Below are positions 19,131 through 27,326 of a stretch of 64,000 nucleotides of DNA, in pieces. The notes under the pieces were generated by a model that saw nothing but the letters and a program-made list of their open reading frames with translations, had not been told where the DNA came from and made no database searches. This DNA comes from Marinobacter sp. SS13-12. GTDB taxonomy: Bacteria; Pseudomonadota; Gammaproteobacteria; Pseudomonadales; Oleiphilaceae. The position numbers were made by a program, and so were the translations under genes. Numbering within the stretch: the first letter of the stretch is position 1; each line of letters begins with the position of its first letter. Where the stretch lies: contig NZ_JASSUA010000002.1 of NCBI RefSeq assembly GCF_030227115.1, forward strand, positions 248,001-312,000, read 5' to 3'.

Positions 19131-19387
19131 CTGTCCTCCGCCATGCTGTTTGTCCGCGTCCGGTCGCGGGAATCGACAGTCCGGATGTCAGGCTTACAGT
19201 CTGGTATCTGACTGTGGGCTGGTCAACCTGAGCCGTTATAGGATAAAGGTCGTAGACCCTGTAATGACGGCGCTGGCAGCCTTTCAGTTTATCTGTTGAA
19301 TCTTTCTGTTTAATGTCTTGTACGCCCCCTGTTTACTGGCTAACCTGCAGGGGTATCTATTTTTTGCCCCGTTTCAGGAGGTGTTTT

Positions 19388-20614
19388 ATGGCAGAAGCCG
19401 CCAATAAAGAAACCGGCCAGACCAAACCGCGTAAAGTGAAATACCGGAAGAACAAGGCCAGTTGGAACCCTGCGATGCAGGCGGTTCCGGTGCCGGGCAT
19501 TCGTCGCATGGTGAATATGGCGGCCACCATGAAGGATGTCATTCATCTTTCTATCGGTCAGCCGGATCTGCCAACACCCAAGCATGTTATCGATGCCTAT
19601 ATCGATGCCCTTAACGCCGGGCAGACAGGCTACACCATGGATGCAGGGCTACCTGAGCTACTGGTAGCACTGCGCGATTATTACGGGGCCCGCTACGATC
19701 GCAAGCTGACGCGGGACAATATCCTGATCACCAGTGGCGCCACCGAGGCCATGTACCTGGCGATTTCGGCCACGTCCGCTCCCGGGCGTCAGTTCATTGT
19801 GACGGATCCTTCCTTCCTGCTTTATGCGCCCCTGATTCGCATGAACGGCGGTGAGGTGAAATTCGTTCCCACCCGCGCTGAAAACGATCACCAACTGGAT
19901 CCCGATGAAGTCATCAGGGCCATGGGGTCTCGTACGTTTGCCCTGATCCTCAACAATCCGAATAACCCCACGGGGGCTGTTTACCCCCGCAGCACCATAG
20001 AGACCATTCTTGAAGAGTGTGCCTACCGTGGTATTCAGGTATACGCGGATGAGGTCTACGATCATCTGATTTTCGACGATGATGACTTCGCCAGCGTACT
20101 CAACTGCTCGATGGACCTGGATAACATCATGTGCATCAGCAGTTTCTCCAAGACCTACAGTATGGCAGGGCTGCGGGTAGGCTGGGTGATTGCAAGCCAG
20201 GCTGCCATCAAATCCCTCCGCCGGTTCCACATGTTCACCACGTCGGTGGCAAACACGCCCTCACAGTTTGCCGGTGTGGCCGCCCTGACAGGCGACCAGC
20301 AGTGCGTCAGGAACATGGTGGACATCTACCGTGAGCGCCGGGACAAGGTGGTAGAGCTGATCGACCAGACTCCCTACATGACCGGTTACAAGCCTGGAGG
20401 TGCCTTCTTTGCCTTCCCGGATCTGCCACCCCATGTGGACGGATCTGATCTGGCACTGCGGATGCTCAAGGAAACCGGCGTCTGCCTGGTTCCCGGTGAT
20501 GCATTCGGTGAAGCCTGCACCAACGCCGTCCGTATCAGCTTCTCGACCACCTGTGAGAAGCTGGAGGAGGCGTTCGACAGGATTATCCCCTGGATGGCGA
20601 AACAGCAGTTCTGA
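19388..20614 (+). CDS. pyridoxal phosphate-dependent aminotransferase (class I/II)
   Basis: Fold-type I aminotransferase of 408 residues, close to bacterial aspartate aminotransferases. It has LSIGQPDLPTPKHV near the N-terminus, NNPNNPTGAVY (about residue 190), the PLP-contacting YADEVYDHLIF and the PLP-lysine motif SFSKTYSMAGLRVGW (about 255), then ISFSTTCE with the substrate-binding Arg just before it (VRISFS). The start is ATG 19388, served by AGGAGGT; the frame is open 75 bases further upstream without a ribosome site. The amino donor is uncertain. Confidence 0.92.
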   Translation: MAEAANKETGQTKPRKVKYRKNKASWNPAMQAVPVPGIRRMVNMAATMKDVIHLSIGQPDLPTPKHVIDAYIDALNAGQTGYTMDAGLPELLVALRDYYGARYDRKLTRDNILITSGATEAMYLAISATSAPGRQFIVTDPSFLLYAPLIRMNGGEVKFVPTRAENDHQLDPDEVIRAMGSRTFALILNNPNNPTGAVYPRSTIETILEECAYRGIQVYADEVYDHLIFDDDDFASVLNCSMDLDNIMCISSFSKTYSMAGLRVGWVIASQAAIKSLRRFHMFTTSVANTPSQFAGVAALTGDQQCVRNMVDIYRERRDKVVELIDQTPYMTGYKPGGAFFAFPDLPPHVDGSDLALRMLKETGVCLVPGDAFGEACTNAVRISFSTTCEKLEEAFDRIIPWMAKQQF

Positions 20615-20619
20615 CCGCC

Positions 20620-20811
20620 ATGTCAGCCCTGGACTCGGTGCTCATCCAATGCCCCTACTGCTGGGAGACGCTGGACATCAGCGTCGACCCTTCAGTGGCT
20701 GATCAGGAGTACGTAGAGGATTGCCAGGTGTGCTGCCAGCCCATCGTGGTTCATGTGGTCCTGGACGAGAATCTGACACCAACGGTGGATGTCCGGGCCG
20801 AGAACGAATAA
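20620..20811 (+). CDS. CPXCG motif-containing cysteine-rich protein
   Basis: The 63-residue protein carries two Cys pairs, CPYC (residues 11-14) and CQVC (35-38), and ends in an acidic tail. It matches the small CPXCG family of probable zinc-ribbon proteins of unknown function. It starts five bases after the aminotransferase stop and overlaps nothing essential, so it is likely translated by coupling; no strong ribosome site is visible. The downstream lipoprotein follows by 13 bases, making a three-gene run. Confidence 0.85.
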   Translation: MSALDSVLIQCPYCWETLDISVDPSVADQEYVEDCQVCCQPIVVHVVLDENLTPTVDVRAENE

Positions 20812-20824
20812 GGAGATTGCCCTG

Positions 20825-21394
20825 ATGTTCACCACCCCTTCCCGACTCATGTCGGTTGTCATGCTGATTTCCCTCGCGTTACTGGGAGGCTGTGCCAGTC
20901 TGTCTCCCTATTCCATATCCGAGGCAACACTGGAGCGACACCTTCAGGACACGGTCAGCGAGTTTGACCGCCAGCAGTTGCAAAGTGGCTCACCACTGAG
21001 CCTTAACCTGAGCAATGCGGACATCACCCTGGGGCCGGATGGTCGTGACGTAGCGGTGATTGATTTGCGCGGCCAGGTGTCCCTGAATGCCCTGTTGGCA
21101 AAGCTGCCTGTGGATATTGCCCTGAAAGTGGAGGGGGCTCCGGTCTACGACAGCGAAGAGAAGGCCATTTACATTCGCCGCCTGCAATTGCTCGAGAGCA
21201 GCATTGAGTCGCCGTTTTTTAAGGGCGACCTGAAGCCCGTAACGGACACGGTTATGCGGGCAGTTGCCCAGATGCTGGAAACCATGCCGGTCTACCGGCT
21301 GGATGAAAAGGACTTCACCCAGCGGATGTTCGGAATGGTCCCCATGGGCGTGCGGGTAGCGCCCGGGCGGCTTGAGTTTGTTATGGCCGAGTAG
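20825..21394 (+). CDS. DUF1439 family lipoprotein
   Basis: Lipoprotein of 189 residues with a signal peptide and lipobox LLGGC (Cys at about residue 24), followed by a DUF1439-type domain (SEATLERHLQD, IDLRGQVSLNALLAKLPVDIALKVEGAPVY). Members of this family are E. coli YceB-like outer-membrane lipoproteins, sometimes described as lipid-binding. An AAGGAG ribosome site sits nine bases before ATG 20825; upstream in-frame codons overlap the previous gene and lack a site. The stop codon directly touches the stop of the next, convergent gene. Confidence 0.85.
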   Translation: MFTTPSRLMSVVMLISLALLGGCASLSPYSISEATLERHLQDTVSEFDRQQLQSGSPLSLNLSNADITLGPDGRDVAVIDLRGQVSLNALLAKLPVDIALKVEGAPVYDSEEKAIYIRRLQLLESSIESPFFKGDLKPVTDTVMRAVAQMLETMPVYRLDEKDFTQRMFGMVPMGVRVAPGRLEFVMAE

Positions 21395-22546
21395 TCATTT
21401 CAGGCGGTCGCGGACAGCCTTGCCAATTTCCTGGGTGCCTCGTCTGGCACCGGCATTCTCGGCCAGGTCGGCAGCGACGGCATCAAATAACTCCCGGCCT
21501 GCGGCAGCGACTGCAGGGTTGTTACGCCCCAGCCAGTCCAGCATGCGTGCCGTGGTAAACAGCATGGCGGTCGGGTCGGCGAGCCCCTGGCCGGCGATGT
21601 CCGGCGCGCTGCCGTGGGTTGGCTCAAACATGGACGGCATGTCGGGGTCGTCCGGGTTCAGGTTGCAGGAGGGGGCTACGCCCATGCCACCGGAGAGCAC
21701 AGCGGCCAGATCGGTCAGTATGTCGCCCTGAAGGTTGCTGGCAACCACCACATCGAAGGCCCAGGGGGCCTGGACAAACTTCATACAGGCAGCGTCCACC
21801 AGTTCATGGTGTGTTGCTACATCCGGATATTCCCTGGCCATCTCCTCGAAGGCCTCGGTGTACATATCGCCCCAGTAGCGTAGTGCATTGCGTTTGGTAA
21901 CGATGCACACCTGGCTTTCGCAGGTTTTGCCATCCAGTGTCTTGAAATGACGGGTTCTGGCTTCTTCAGCACGGGCAGCCGCACGCAGGCGGGCCTGCTC
22001 GAAACCATAGCGGATTATCCGGTCGGTGGCGCGGCGGGTGAACACCTCCATCTGGGTAGCGACTTCGTCCGGTGTGCCCTTGCGAAGTCGGCCGCCCTGG
22101 CTCACATACTCGCCCTCGCTGTTTTCCCGGATCACCAGCATATCAATGTCTTTGGCGCGTTCGTCGGCCAGATACTGACGGGCACCGGGAAGAAGCCTGG
22201 CAGGCCGTTCGCAGACCCACTGGTCAAACCCTTTACGCATGTCCAGTAGTGGTGCCAGGGAAATGCTGTCAGGCAACAGGTAACGGTCAGGGTCATCAAC
22301 CGGACCGGGATCGCCCAGCGCACCCAGAAGAATGGCATCGTACTTTTGCAACTGGTCGAGAGCATCGGCGGGCATGGATTCCCCGTTTTCTTCGTGCCAG
22401 GCGTGGGATGGCCAGGGGAAGCGGGTCCACTCCAGGGGAAGATTGTGGCGAGACCTCAATGCTTCCAGGCAGTGCACTGCCTCGGCAACCACTTCAGGGC
22501 CGATTCCATCACCGGGGGTGACGGCAATACGGATTTTCTGGGCCAT
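21395..22546 (-). CDS. isocitrate/isopropylmalate dehydrogenase family protein (tartrate dehydrogenase-like)
   Basis: Metal- and NAD(P)-dependent beta-decarboxylating dehydrogenase of 383 residues. It opens IRIAVTPGDGIGPEVV, has LLGALGDPG, the substrate-binding VIRENSEGEY (about 135-145), metal-binding Asp residues in NLQGDILTDLAAVLSGGMG (about 250-270) and the coenzyme loop FEPTHGSAPDIAGQG (about 300). The RENSEGEY signature and absence of neighbouring leuC/leuD point to a tartrate/D-malate dehydrogenase (TtuC/DmlA) type rather than LeuB. It converges head-on with the lipoprotein gene with no gap. Confidence 0.85.
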   Translation of the reverse strand: MAQKIRIAVTPGDGIGPEVVAEAVHCLEALRSRHNLPLEWTRFPWPSHAWHEENGESMPADALDQLQKYDAILLGALGDPGPVDDPDRYLLPDSISLAPLLDMRKGFDQWVCERPARLLPGARQYLADERAKDIDMLVIRENSEGEYVSQGGRLRKGTPDEVATQMEVFTRRATDRIIRYGFEQARLRAAARAEEARTRHFKTLDGKTCESQVCIVTKRNALRYWGDMYTEAFEEMAREYPDVATHHELVDAACMKFVQAPWAFDVVVASNLQGDILTDLAAVLSGGMGVAPSCNLNPDDPDMPSMFEPTHGSAPDIAGQGLADPTAMLFTTARMLDWLGRNNPAVAAAGRELFDAVAADLAENAGARRGTQEIGKAVRDRLK

Positions 22547-22739
22547 TCAGGATACTCCTTCGGGTCGCTTTGTACGTATCGAAAGTTGTGTGCTTCAGTG
22601 TAGTCATGTGACACAAGGAATCCACACGATTTAACAAGACATAGCTTTCACCGGCAATGGTTTGATGGCTATAGTTCAATTTATTGCTTTAGGATGTGTT
22701 GTTATGACTATTGAGCCGTTAAATTGGTCTGGAGTTTGA

Positions 22740-23507
22740 GTGGATAATAAGCCTGCCGTTCTGTTTGATGAGTCTCATTGCGAGCAATGCGCTTGTGGAG
22801 AAGGCCTCGATTTTGCGTTTACCTTCGCTTTCCAGCCGATCGTGGATATCACCAGCGAGAGCGTCTACGCCTACGAAGCCCTGGTTAGGGGGCCAGAGGG
22901 CGAGGGGGCATACAGTGTTCTCTCGAAGGTGAACGAGAAAAACCGCTACTCCTTTGACCAGATATGCAGGGTAAAAGCCGTAAAGCTTGCAGCACGTCTG
23001 GGTATGGAAACCAGGCTGAGCATCAACTTCATGCCCAACGCGGTCTACAATCCGGAGTATTGCATCAGGACTACGCTTGCTGCCGCACAAACGTACAAAT
23101 TTGATACCCGCAAAATCATTTTTGAACTGATCGAGACCGAGGACCTGTCTTCGCTTGATCATCTGGTGAATATCATCAATTCCTACAAGGAGATGGGGTT
23201 CCATACGGCCCTGGATGACTTTGGCGCCGGTTATTCGCGCTACAACATCCTGATCGCCAGTCCGCCAAATCTGTTGAAGCTTGATATGGCCCTGGTGCGA
23301 GACGTTCATAAAGAGCCGAACAAGCAGGCAGTGGTAGCTGGTATCATTACAATGATGACGCAGCTCGGCGGGCGAATCGTGGCTGAAGGCGTGGAAGAAA
23401 AGGAAGAGTATTTCTGGCTGCGGTCTCAGGGTATTACGCTGTTCCAGGGGTATCTGTTTGCCAAGCCGGGGTTTGAGTGCCTGCCGGAGCCTTACTTTCC
23501 CTGTTAG
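22740..23507 (+). CDS. EAL-domain c-di-GMP phosphodiesterase, stand-alone
   Basis: The 255-residue protein is an EAL domain with a short N-terminal lead. All catalytic positions are present: EALVRG (about residue 40), NFMPN, FELIETE, LDDFGAGYS, LKLDMAL, EGVEEKEE and FQGYLFAKP, so it should hydrolyse c-di-GMP. A cysteine cluster C14-x2-C17-x-C19 precedes the domain and may bind metal or sense redox. The start is GTG 22740, with GGAG eight bases upstream. No partner cyclase is adjacent. Confidence 0.9.
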   Translation: MDNKPAVLFDESHCEQCACGEGLDFAFTFAFQPIVDITSESVYAYEALVRGPEGEGAYSVLSKVNEKNRYSFDQICRVKAVKLAARLGMETRLSINFMPNAVYNPEYCIRTTLAAAQTYKFDTRKIIFELIETEDLSSLDHLVNIINSYKEMGFHTALDDFGAGYSRYNILIASPPNLLKLDMALVRDVHKEPNKQAVVAGIITMMTQLGGRIVAEGVEEKEEYFWLRSQGITLFQGYLFAKPGFECLPEPYFPC

Positions 23508-23528
23508 AAAAGCATCTGAGGATCAACT

Positions 23529-23885
23529 TTGTTCTATCGCCTGATTACCATCGTTGGCGGACTCATTTTCGTCATTGTCCTGTTCGCCCTGATCTGGTTC
23601 TTCTGCAAACAGTTTCTGCTTCGCCACGGCGTCAAAGATCAGGTGTCCGACCGTGCCACAGAACTGGCCACCTGGACCTTTGCCGGCGTGGGTGTGGGCC
23701 TGGTATTCGCGGTTCTGGGTGCCTTTGTCCTCGGCCCCTGGGCTTTCTACCGCACACTGCGGGGCCATGATGCGCCGGTGTCCGACGGTGCCGCTATCTG
23801 GTGGGGTTTTGGTATTGTTGCTGTCTCGCTGGGCATCACAGCAGCAGGTTTCCTCGGGTTCCTGAAGCTGGTTGGTGCCTTTTAG
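23529..23885 (+). CDS. small integral membrane protein, three TM segments
   Basis: A 118-residue protein with TM segments at about residues 5-25, 50-72 and 90-112, the loops carrying the few charges. I do not recognise a family. It starts with TTG at 23529, with a GAGG seven bases upstream, 21 bases after the EAL gene, so they may be co-transcribed. It converges on the LysR gene across nine bases. Confidence 0.6.
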   Translation: MFYRLITIVGGLIFVIVLFALIWFFCKQFLLRHGVKDQVSDRATELATWTFAGVGVGLVFAVLGAFVLGPWAFYRTLRGHDAPVSDGAAIWWGFGIVAVSLGITAAGFLGFLKLVGAF

Positions 23886-23894
23886 CAGCCGCAC

Positions 23895-24788
23895 TCAGGC
23901 AATACTGTTCAGTTGCTCCCGGAACCAGATCAGCGCCGGCTCCCGTTCATAGGCCTTGTGCCAGTATAAGTGCACATCGATAGGAGGCAGGTCTGCGGGG
24001 GCGGTGTGAATGACGATGTCGGCACGCTCGGCGATAATGCGGGCGTAGTTCTCCGGCATGGTCAACAGCAGGTCGGTTCCTTCTGCTACCCGGCAGGCGG
24101 CGTAATAGTGCTGGCACCTCAGCCGGATGTTGCGCTGCACCCCGAACCGCGACAGCTCGAAATCCTCGATGCCCGGCCCCTCAGAGCGGGACGATACCAG
24201 CACATGCTTTGCCTCAAGGTACTTGTCCATGGTCAGCTTACCGCCAATCAGCGGGTGCCCCTTTCTTGCCAGTACGACAAGCCGGTCTCGTCTCAGAAGC
24301 TCATGGGCGGTCTGATTGCTGACCGGCAGCAGTACATCCACCGCAAAATCCAGCTTTCCTGCTGCCAGTTGGGTCTCCATGTCTCTCCGTGGCACCCTCT
24401 GGCTGACAATCTCCAGCTCCGGATAGCTCTCCAGTCGGCCCATCAGCTTTGGTAAAAAGGTGGACTCAAGAATGTCCCGCAATGCCAGCGAGTAGGTTTT
24501 GCGCTGGTTGGCAGGATCGAAGGCGTGGAACTGATTTACCGCGCTCTGTATCTGGGTCAAACCCGGACGCATGGATTCCAGAAAGCGACGGGCCAGGGGC
24601 GTGGGCACCATCTGGTTGCCCTGGCGGCTGAACAGTGGGTCATCGAAATGCTCCCGCAACCGTGACAGGGAATGGCTTACCGCAGGCTGGGTAAGGTGCA
24701 GGGCCCTGGCCGCCCGGGTCAGGCTCCCTTCCCGGTAAATGGTGTCGAATACGTGCAGCAGGTTCAGGTCCAGCCGGTTGAGCGCCAC
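23895..24788 (-). CDS. LysR-family transcriptional regulator
   Basis: Standard 297-residue LysR regulator. The N-terminal winged HTH is LDLNLLHVFDTIYREGSLTRAARALHLTQPAVSHSLSRLREHF (about residues 5-48), followed by the substrate-binding domain. It is divergent from the acyl-CoA dehydrogenase operon with a 120-base shared promoter region containing an inverted repeat. By the usual LysR arrangement it probably controls that operon in response to an acyl or hydroxyacyl effector. The effector is unknown. Confidence 0.92.
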   Translation of the reverse strand: MALNRLDLNLLHVFDTIYREGSLTRAARALHLTQPAVSHSLSRLREHFDDPLFSRQGNQMVPTPLARRFLESMRPGLTQIQSAVNQFHAFDPANQRKTYSLALRDILESTFLPKLMGRLESYPELEIVSQRVPRRDMETQLAAGKLDFAVDVLLPVSNQTAHELLRRDRLVVLARKGHPLIGGKLTMDKYLEAKHVLVSSRSEGPGIEDFELSRFGVQRNIRLRCQHYYAACRVAEGTDLLLTMPENYARIIAERADIVIHTAPADLPPIDVHLYWHKAYEREPALIWFREQLNSIA

Positions 24789-24816
24789 AAGTGCCTCCTG
24801 TTTGCGAATAAACAGA

Positions 24817-24836
24817 TCTTATAATAAAGGATAAGA
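24817..24836. promoter_or_regulatory. candidate LysR operator
   Basis: An inverted repeat TCTTAT-N8-ATAAGA lies in the 120-base divergent region between the LysR gene and the acyl-CoA dehydrogenase gene. It is A+T-rich with the spacing of a T-N11-A LysR box and also overlaps TTATAAT, a possible -10. Confidence 0.45.
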
Positions 24837-24908
24837 ATAATTCAGTCGCGTAATAGTTAGGGGAAATCTAGACTGGTGCCATATCGGTCAAACCACGAGG
24901 ATACGGCG

Positions 24909-26120
24909 ATGGATTTCAATATTTCCGAAAAAGGCCAGGACTATCTCAAGCGCGTCAAAACCTTCATGAAGGAGGAGATCTTTCCCATTGAAGAGCAGTA
25001 CCACAAGGAGCTGATGGCACAGGAAAACCGCTGGGTCGTGCTGCCTGTCATCAAGGAACTGAAGGAAAAAGCCAGGGCCCAGGGCCTGTGGAACATGTTC
25101 TTTCCGGACGAAAAGAACGGTTGTGGCTTGCTGAACTCCGACTACGCCCTGATTGCCGAAGAAACCGGCCGCAGTTTTATCGCCCCGGAAATATTCAACT
25201 GCAACGCGCCGGACACCGGTAATATGGAAGTGCTGATCCACTATGGCTCCGACGAACAGAAAGCCGAATGGCTGCCCCGCCTGCAAAGCGGTGAGGTCCG
25301 CTCCGCGTTCTGCATGACAGAGCCGGGCGTCGCTTCTTCCGACGCTACCAACATGGAAGCCACGGCCATCGTGGAAGGCGATGAGGTTGTCCTCAACGGT
25401 CGCAAGTGGTGGAGCACCGGTGTTGGCCACCCGGACTGCAAGGTCGCCATCTTCATGGGCCTGACCGATCCCGATGCCCACAAACACCGCCGTCACTCCA
25501 TGGTGCTGGTGCCGCTGGACTCCCCGGGCGTCAAAATCGAACGCATGCTGCCCGTGTTCGGCGCCTACGACGAGCCTTATGGCCACGGCGTTGTCTCTTT
25601 CGAAAACGTGCGCCTGCCAAAGAGCGCCTTCATTGCCGGCCCGGGCCGCGGTTTCGAGATCGCACAAGGCCGCCTTGGTCCCGGCCGCGTACACCATTGC
25701 ATGCGGGCGATTGGTGCCGCGGAACGTACACTCGAATTGCTGATCAAACGCGCCACCAGCCGCGAGGCCTTCGGTCGCCCCATTGCCAAGCTCGGTGGTA
25801 ACCCGGACATCATTGCCAATGCGCGTATGTCGATCGAGCAGGCGCGGTTGCTGACATTGAAATGCGCCTGGGCGCTGGACACCAAGGGTATTTCGGGTGC
25901 CTTGCAGGAGGTTTCGATGATCAAGGCGGTGATTCCCAAGATGCTGCAGCAAATTGTGGATGATGCCATTCAGATTCACGGTGGCGCCGGTGTAAGCGAT
26001 GACGACTTCCCACTGACCGAGCTGTTCGCCTATGCTCGGGTACTGCGCCTGGCCGATGGCCCCGACGAGGTTCACCGGGCGATGGTTGCCCGGTTGGAGC
26101 TGGCCAAGTATCGGAAGTGA
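24909..26120 (+). CDS. acyl-CoA dehydrogenase (LvaC/ACAD10-11-like by context)
   Basis: FAD enzyme of 403 residues that would desaturate or otherwise act on acyl-CoA in the cytoplasm. It shows the acyl-CoA dehydrogenase signatures AFCMTEPGVASSDATNMEA (FAD/acyl region, about residues 130-150), VLNGRKWWSTG, GRGFEIAQGRLGPGRVHHCMRAIGAAERTLEL (about 240-270) and IQIHGGAGVSDDDFPL (about 355-370). The usual catalytic Glu region near the C-terminus reads RLADGPDEVHRAMVARLEL, as in the ACAD10/11 and LvaC group. ATG 24909 has GAGG upstream. It heads a run with an APH-fold kinase, two SDRs and a histidine phosphatase. Confidence 0.92.
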   Translation: MDFNISEKGQDYLKRVKTFMKEEIFPIEEQYHKELMAQENRWVVLPVIKELKEKARAQGLWNMFFPDEKNGCGLLNSDYALIAEETGRSFIAPEIFNCNAPDTGNMEVLIHYGSDEQKAEWLPRLQSGEVRSAFCMTEPGVASSDATNMEATAIVEGDEVVLNGRKWWSTGVGHPDCKVAIFMGLTDPDAHKHRRHSMVLVPLDSPGVKIERMLPVFGAYDEPYGHGVVSFENVRLPKSAFIAGPGRGFEIAQGRLGPGRVHHCMRAIGAAERTLELLIKRATSREAFGRPIAKLGGNPDIIANARMSIEQARLLTLKCAWALDTKGISGALQEVSMIKAVIPKMLQQIVDDAIQIHGGAGVSDDDFPLTELFAYARVLRLADGPDEVHRAMVARLELAKYRK

Positions 26121-26140
26121 GCCCGCTAGTTTCGGAGTGT

Positions 26141-26251
26141 GAGCAGACGGACGGGGCATTCTGAAACACGCTCCTTCGGCACATCCATGTGACGCTTGGA
26201 CTCCGCCATCCATGGCTCCGTACAGTTTCAGAACGCCCCGTCCGTCCGCTC
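26141..26251. repeat. hairpin repeat element, copy A
   Basis: Two 27-base inverted arms (26141-26167 and 26225-26251, two mismatches, GACGGACGGGGC core) enclose a 57-base centre. Read on the minus strand, that centre contains CGGAGCCATGGATGGCGGAG, which is also at the centre of copy B at 27194-27299. It fills the gap between the acyl-CoA dehydrogenase and the first SDR. Confidence 0.8.
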
Positions 26252-26352
26252 AGTCGAACTCTGAGAGTCGGGCCTCAGCGCGTTCCGGCTCCAGCTCTTG
26301 CATGGATTCAGATAGAACGAACTCAGATAACTAAGACAACGGTGAAACACAG

Positions 26353-27168
26353 ATGACACAGCGAGTATTTATAACCGGCGGGGCCAGTGGCCTGGGCCGG
26401 GCGATTGCTTTGAAGTATGCCAAAGAGGGAGCAAGGGTCTGCATTGGTGACATTAATCCCGAGCAGGGGGTTGCCGTAGAACAGGAGATCAACAACGTCG
26501 GTGGCGAAGGTTACTTCGTTGAGTGCGATGTGCGCCGGCTGACGGATCTGGAGAAGATCTGTGCAGACCTGACCAGTAAGTGGGGTGGGGTAGACGTTGT
26601 AGTGAATAACGCCGGCGTCGCCTCCGCAGGCTCCATTGAAGACACCACCATGGCCGACTGGGAATGGATCCTGGACATCAACGTGCTGGGTGTGGTTCGT
26701 GGCTGCAAGGCCTTTACCCCGCAATTCAAGAAGCAGGGCTCCGGCGCGTTTGTGAATATCGCCTCCATGGCCGGGCTTATGCTTGCGCCGTTGATGGACA
26801 GCTACAATGTATCCAAGGCCGGTGTGATCGCGCTCTCGGAAACCCTGAGCCAGGAACTGAGAGACTCCGGTATTCACGTCAGCTGTGTGTGCCCGGCGTT
26901 TTTCCATACCAACCTGACCAGCAGCATGCGGTCTGACATCCCCGGCATTCAGCAGAACGTCAACAAATTGATGAAGCGTTCCACCATCAGCGCTGAAGAT
27001 GTGGCGGATGACATCCTCCGTGCGGTCGAAAAAGGCGATTTCTGGGTATTGCCCCATGCCAAGGAACGTCGCATGTGGATGGTCAAGCGCCACGCGCCCA
27101 AGGCGTTTGACTGGCTGATGCACCAGGAGAGCAAGCGCTGGATGAAGAAAATGGGCGGTAAGGCGTAA
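26353..27168 (+). CDS. SDR family NAD(P)-dependent oxidoreductase
   Basis: Classical short-chain dehydrogenase of 271 residues: cofactor motif TGGASGLGRAIAL (about residues 8-20), acidic ECDVRRL and GDIN suggesting NAD, NNAGVAS, catalytic Ser in NIASMAG and YNVSK as the Tyr-x3-Lys pair (about 155-159). The C-terminal tail (HAKERRMWMVKRHAPKAFDWLMH) is longer than in minimal SDRs. It probably oxidises or reduces a hydroxyl on an acyl chain given its operon. It is flanked on both sides by copies of the hairpin repeat, in opposite orientations. Confidence 0.9.
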   Translation: MTQRVFITGGASGLGRAIALKYAKEGARVCIGDINPEQGVAVEQEINNVGGEGYFVECDVRRLTDLEKICADLTSKWGGVDVVVNNAGVASAGSIEDTTMADWEWILDINVLGVVRGCKAFTPQFKKQGSGAFVNIASMAGLMLAPLMDSYNVSKAGVIALSETLSQELRDSGIHVSCVCPAFFHTNLTSSMRSDIPGIQQNVNKLMKRSTISAEDVADDILRAVEKGDFWVLPHAKERRMWMVKRHAPKAFDWLMHQESKRWMKKMGGKA

Positions 27169-27193
27169 GTCACCGTTTAACATAGAATCAGGA

Positions 27194-27299
27194 AGCAAGG
27201 GGGCAGGTCTTTCCAGAACCGTCCGGAGCCATGGATGGCGGAGGCCGAGCGTACAGGGACGTATTTACAGCGTGTTCTGGAAAGACCTGCTCCCTTGCT
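27194..27299. repeat. hairpin repeat element, copy B
   Basis: Two 26-base inverted arms (27194-27219 and 27274-27299, one mismatch, GCAGGTCTTTCCAGAAC) enclose a centre that shares CGGAGCCATGGATGGCGGAG and a following GCGT...AGCGTGTT stretch with the reverse complement of copy A. The arms of A and B are unrelated to each other apart from a few loop-proximal bases. Confidence 0.8.
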
Positions 27300-27326
27300 G
27301 ACGTCTGGATAGTAAAGGAGAGCCGA

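Noticed and set aside
24888..26213. A 441-codon open frame opposite the acyl-CoA dehydrogenase
   Set aside because: Shadow of a well-supported enzyme gene; no ribosome site, no motifs.
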